In this document: piece after piece, positions 5,209 through 5,274 of the stretch
How the letters are laid out: each line of letters opens with the position of its first letter
How positions within the stretch are numbered: the stretch's first letter is position 1
Assembly (NCBI GenBank): GCA_947378615.1
Contig: CANCKV010000284.1
Location: forward strand, 1-5,274
DNA from: Chitinophagaceae bacterium
Lineage (GTDB): Bacteria > Bacteroidota > Bacteroidia > Chitinophagales > Chitinophagaceae
Length of the DNA: 5,274 bases
Direction: 5' to 3'
The notes under the pieces: generated by a model
Told to the model about the DNA's origin: nothing
Database searches by the model: none
Seen by the model: only the letters and a program-made list of their open reading frames with translations
Made by a program: the position numbers and the translations under genes

Positions 5209-5274
5209 GCAAATAAAATGTAAACTTTAATACAAACCAAATTTCTTTAAACTTTTTTTAACAACTAATTTCAA

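Larger units (their letters stand above)
4975..5274. other. Upstream region of the barrel-lipoprotein operon, no gene
   Basis: All frames are closed by frequent stops and no partial gene enters from the right edge. Next to the start codon the minus-strand leader is an unstructured A/C-rich run (about 4981-4998), usual for Bacteroidota translation starts. Further up are the 11-bp dyad at 5041, a 10-bp direct repeat TAACAATATT (5067-5076 and 5114-5123), a promoter-like motif at 5126-5133 and an AT-rich dyad at 5184-5208. Confidence 0.75.

Overview
The window looks like a chromosomal stretch from a member of the Bacteroidota. It is strongly AT-rich, and gene starts sit behind A-rich rather than Shine-Dalgarno-like leaders. 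Two intergenic regions carry a TAnnTTTG motif typical of Bacteroidota promoters. The proteins are typical of the phylum: a PAS-LuxR regulator, two SPII lipoproteins and a small outer-membrane beta-barrel. The exact family cannot be decided from the sequence.

Layout. At 2-694 (+) lies the 3' part of a PAS-HTH_LuxR transcriptional regulator whose start is outside the window. At 695-1278 is a convergent intergenic region of about 580 bp with no gene but many inverted and direct repeats: two neighbouring long inverted-repeat units (701-963 and 964-1261), a likely two-way terminator hairpin, a perfect small hairpin, and five copies of CTATGTG. At 1279-2124 (-) is a NodB-type (CE4) polysaccharide deacetylase lipoprotein with its metal-site motifs intact. 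At 2125-2499 is a gene-free leader with a putative promoter for the deacetylase, short repeats, and a clear intrinsic terminator for the genes to its right. At 2500-4221 (-) is a 573-residue surface lipoprotein of unknown function. It lies 18 bp downstream of a 244-residue outer-membrane beta-barrel gene at 4240-4974 (-), and the two almost certainly form an operon ending at the 2411-2452 terminator. At 4975-5274 is the upstream region of that operon, with one promoter-like motif and small dyads.

How the genes relate. The barrel and the lipoprotein are co-transcribed and both exported, which suggests one cell-surface function, perhaps a complex; this is inference from context. The deacetylase appears to be its own transcription unit and probably acts on a cell-envelope or extracellular N-acetylated polysaccharide. 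The regulator converges on it and shows no visible link to it. No mobile-element protein, CRISPR array, tRNA or rRNA is visible. The least explained parts are the repeat-rich intergenic block and the lipoprotein's Cys/Trp-rich C-terminal third.
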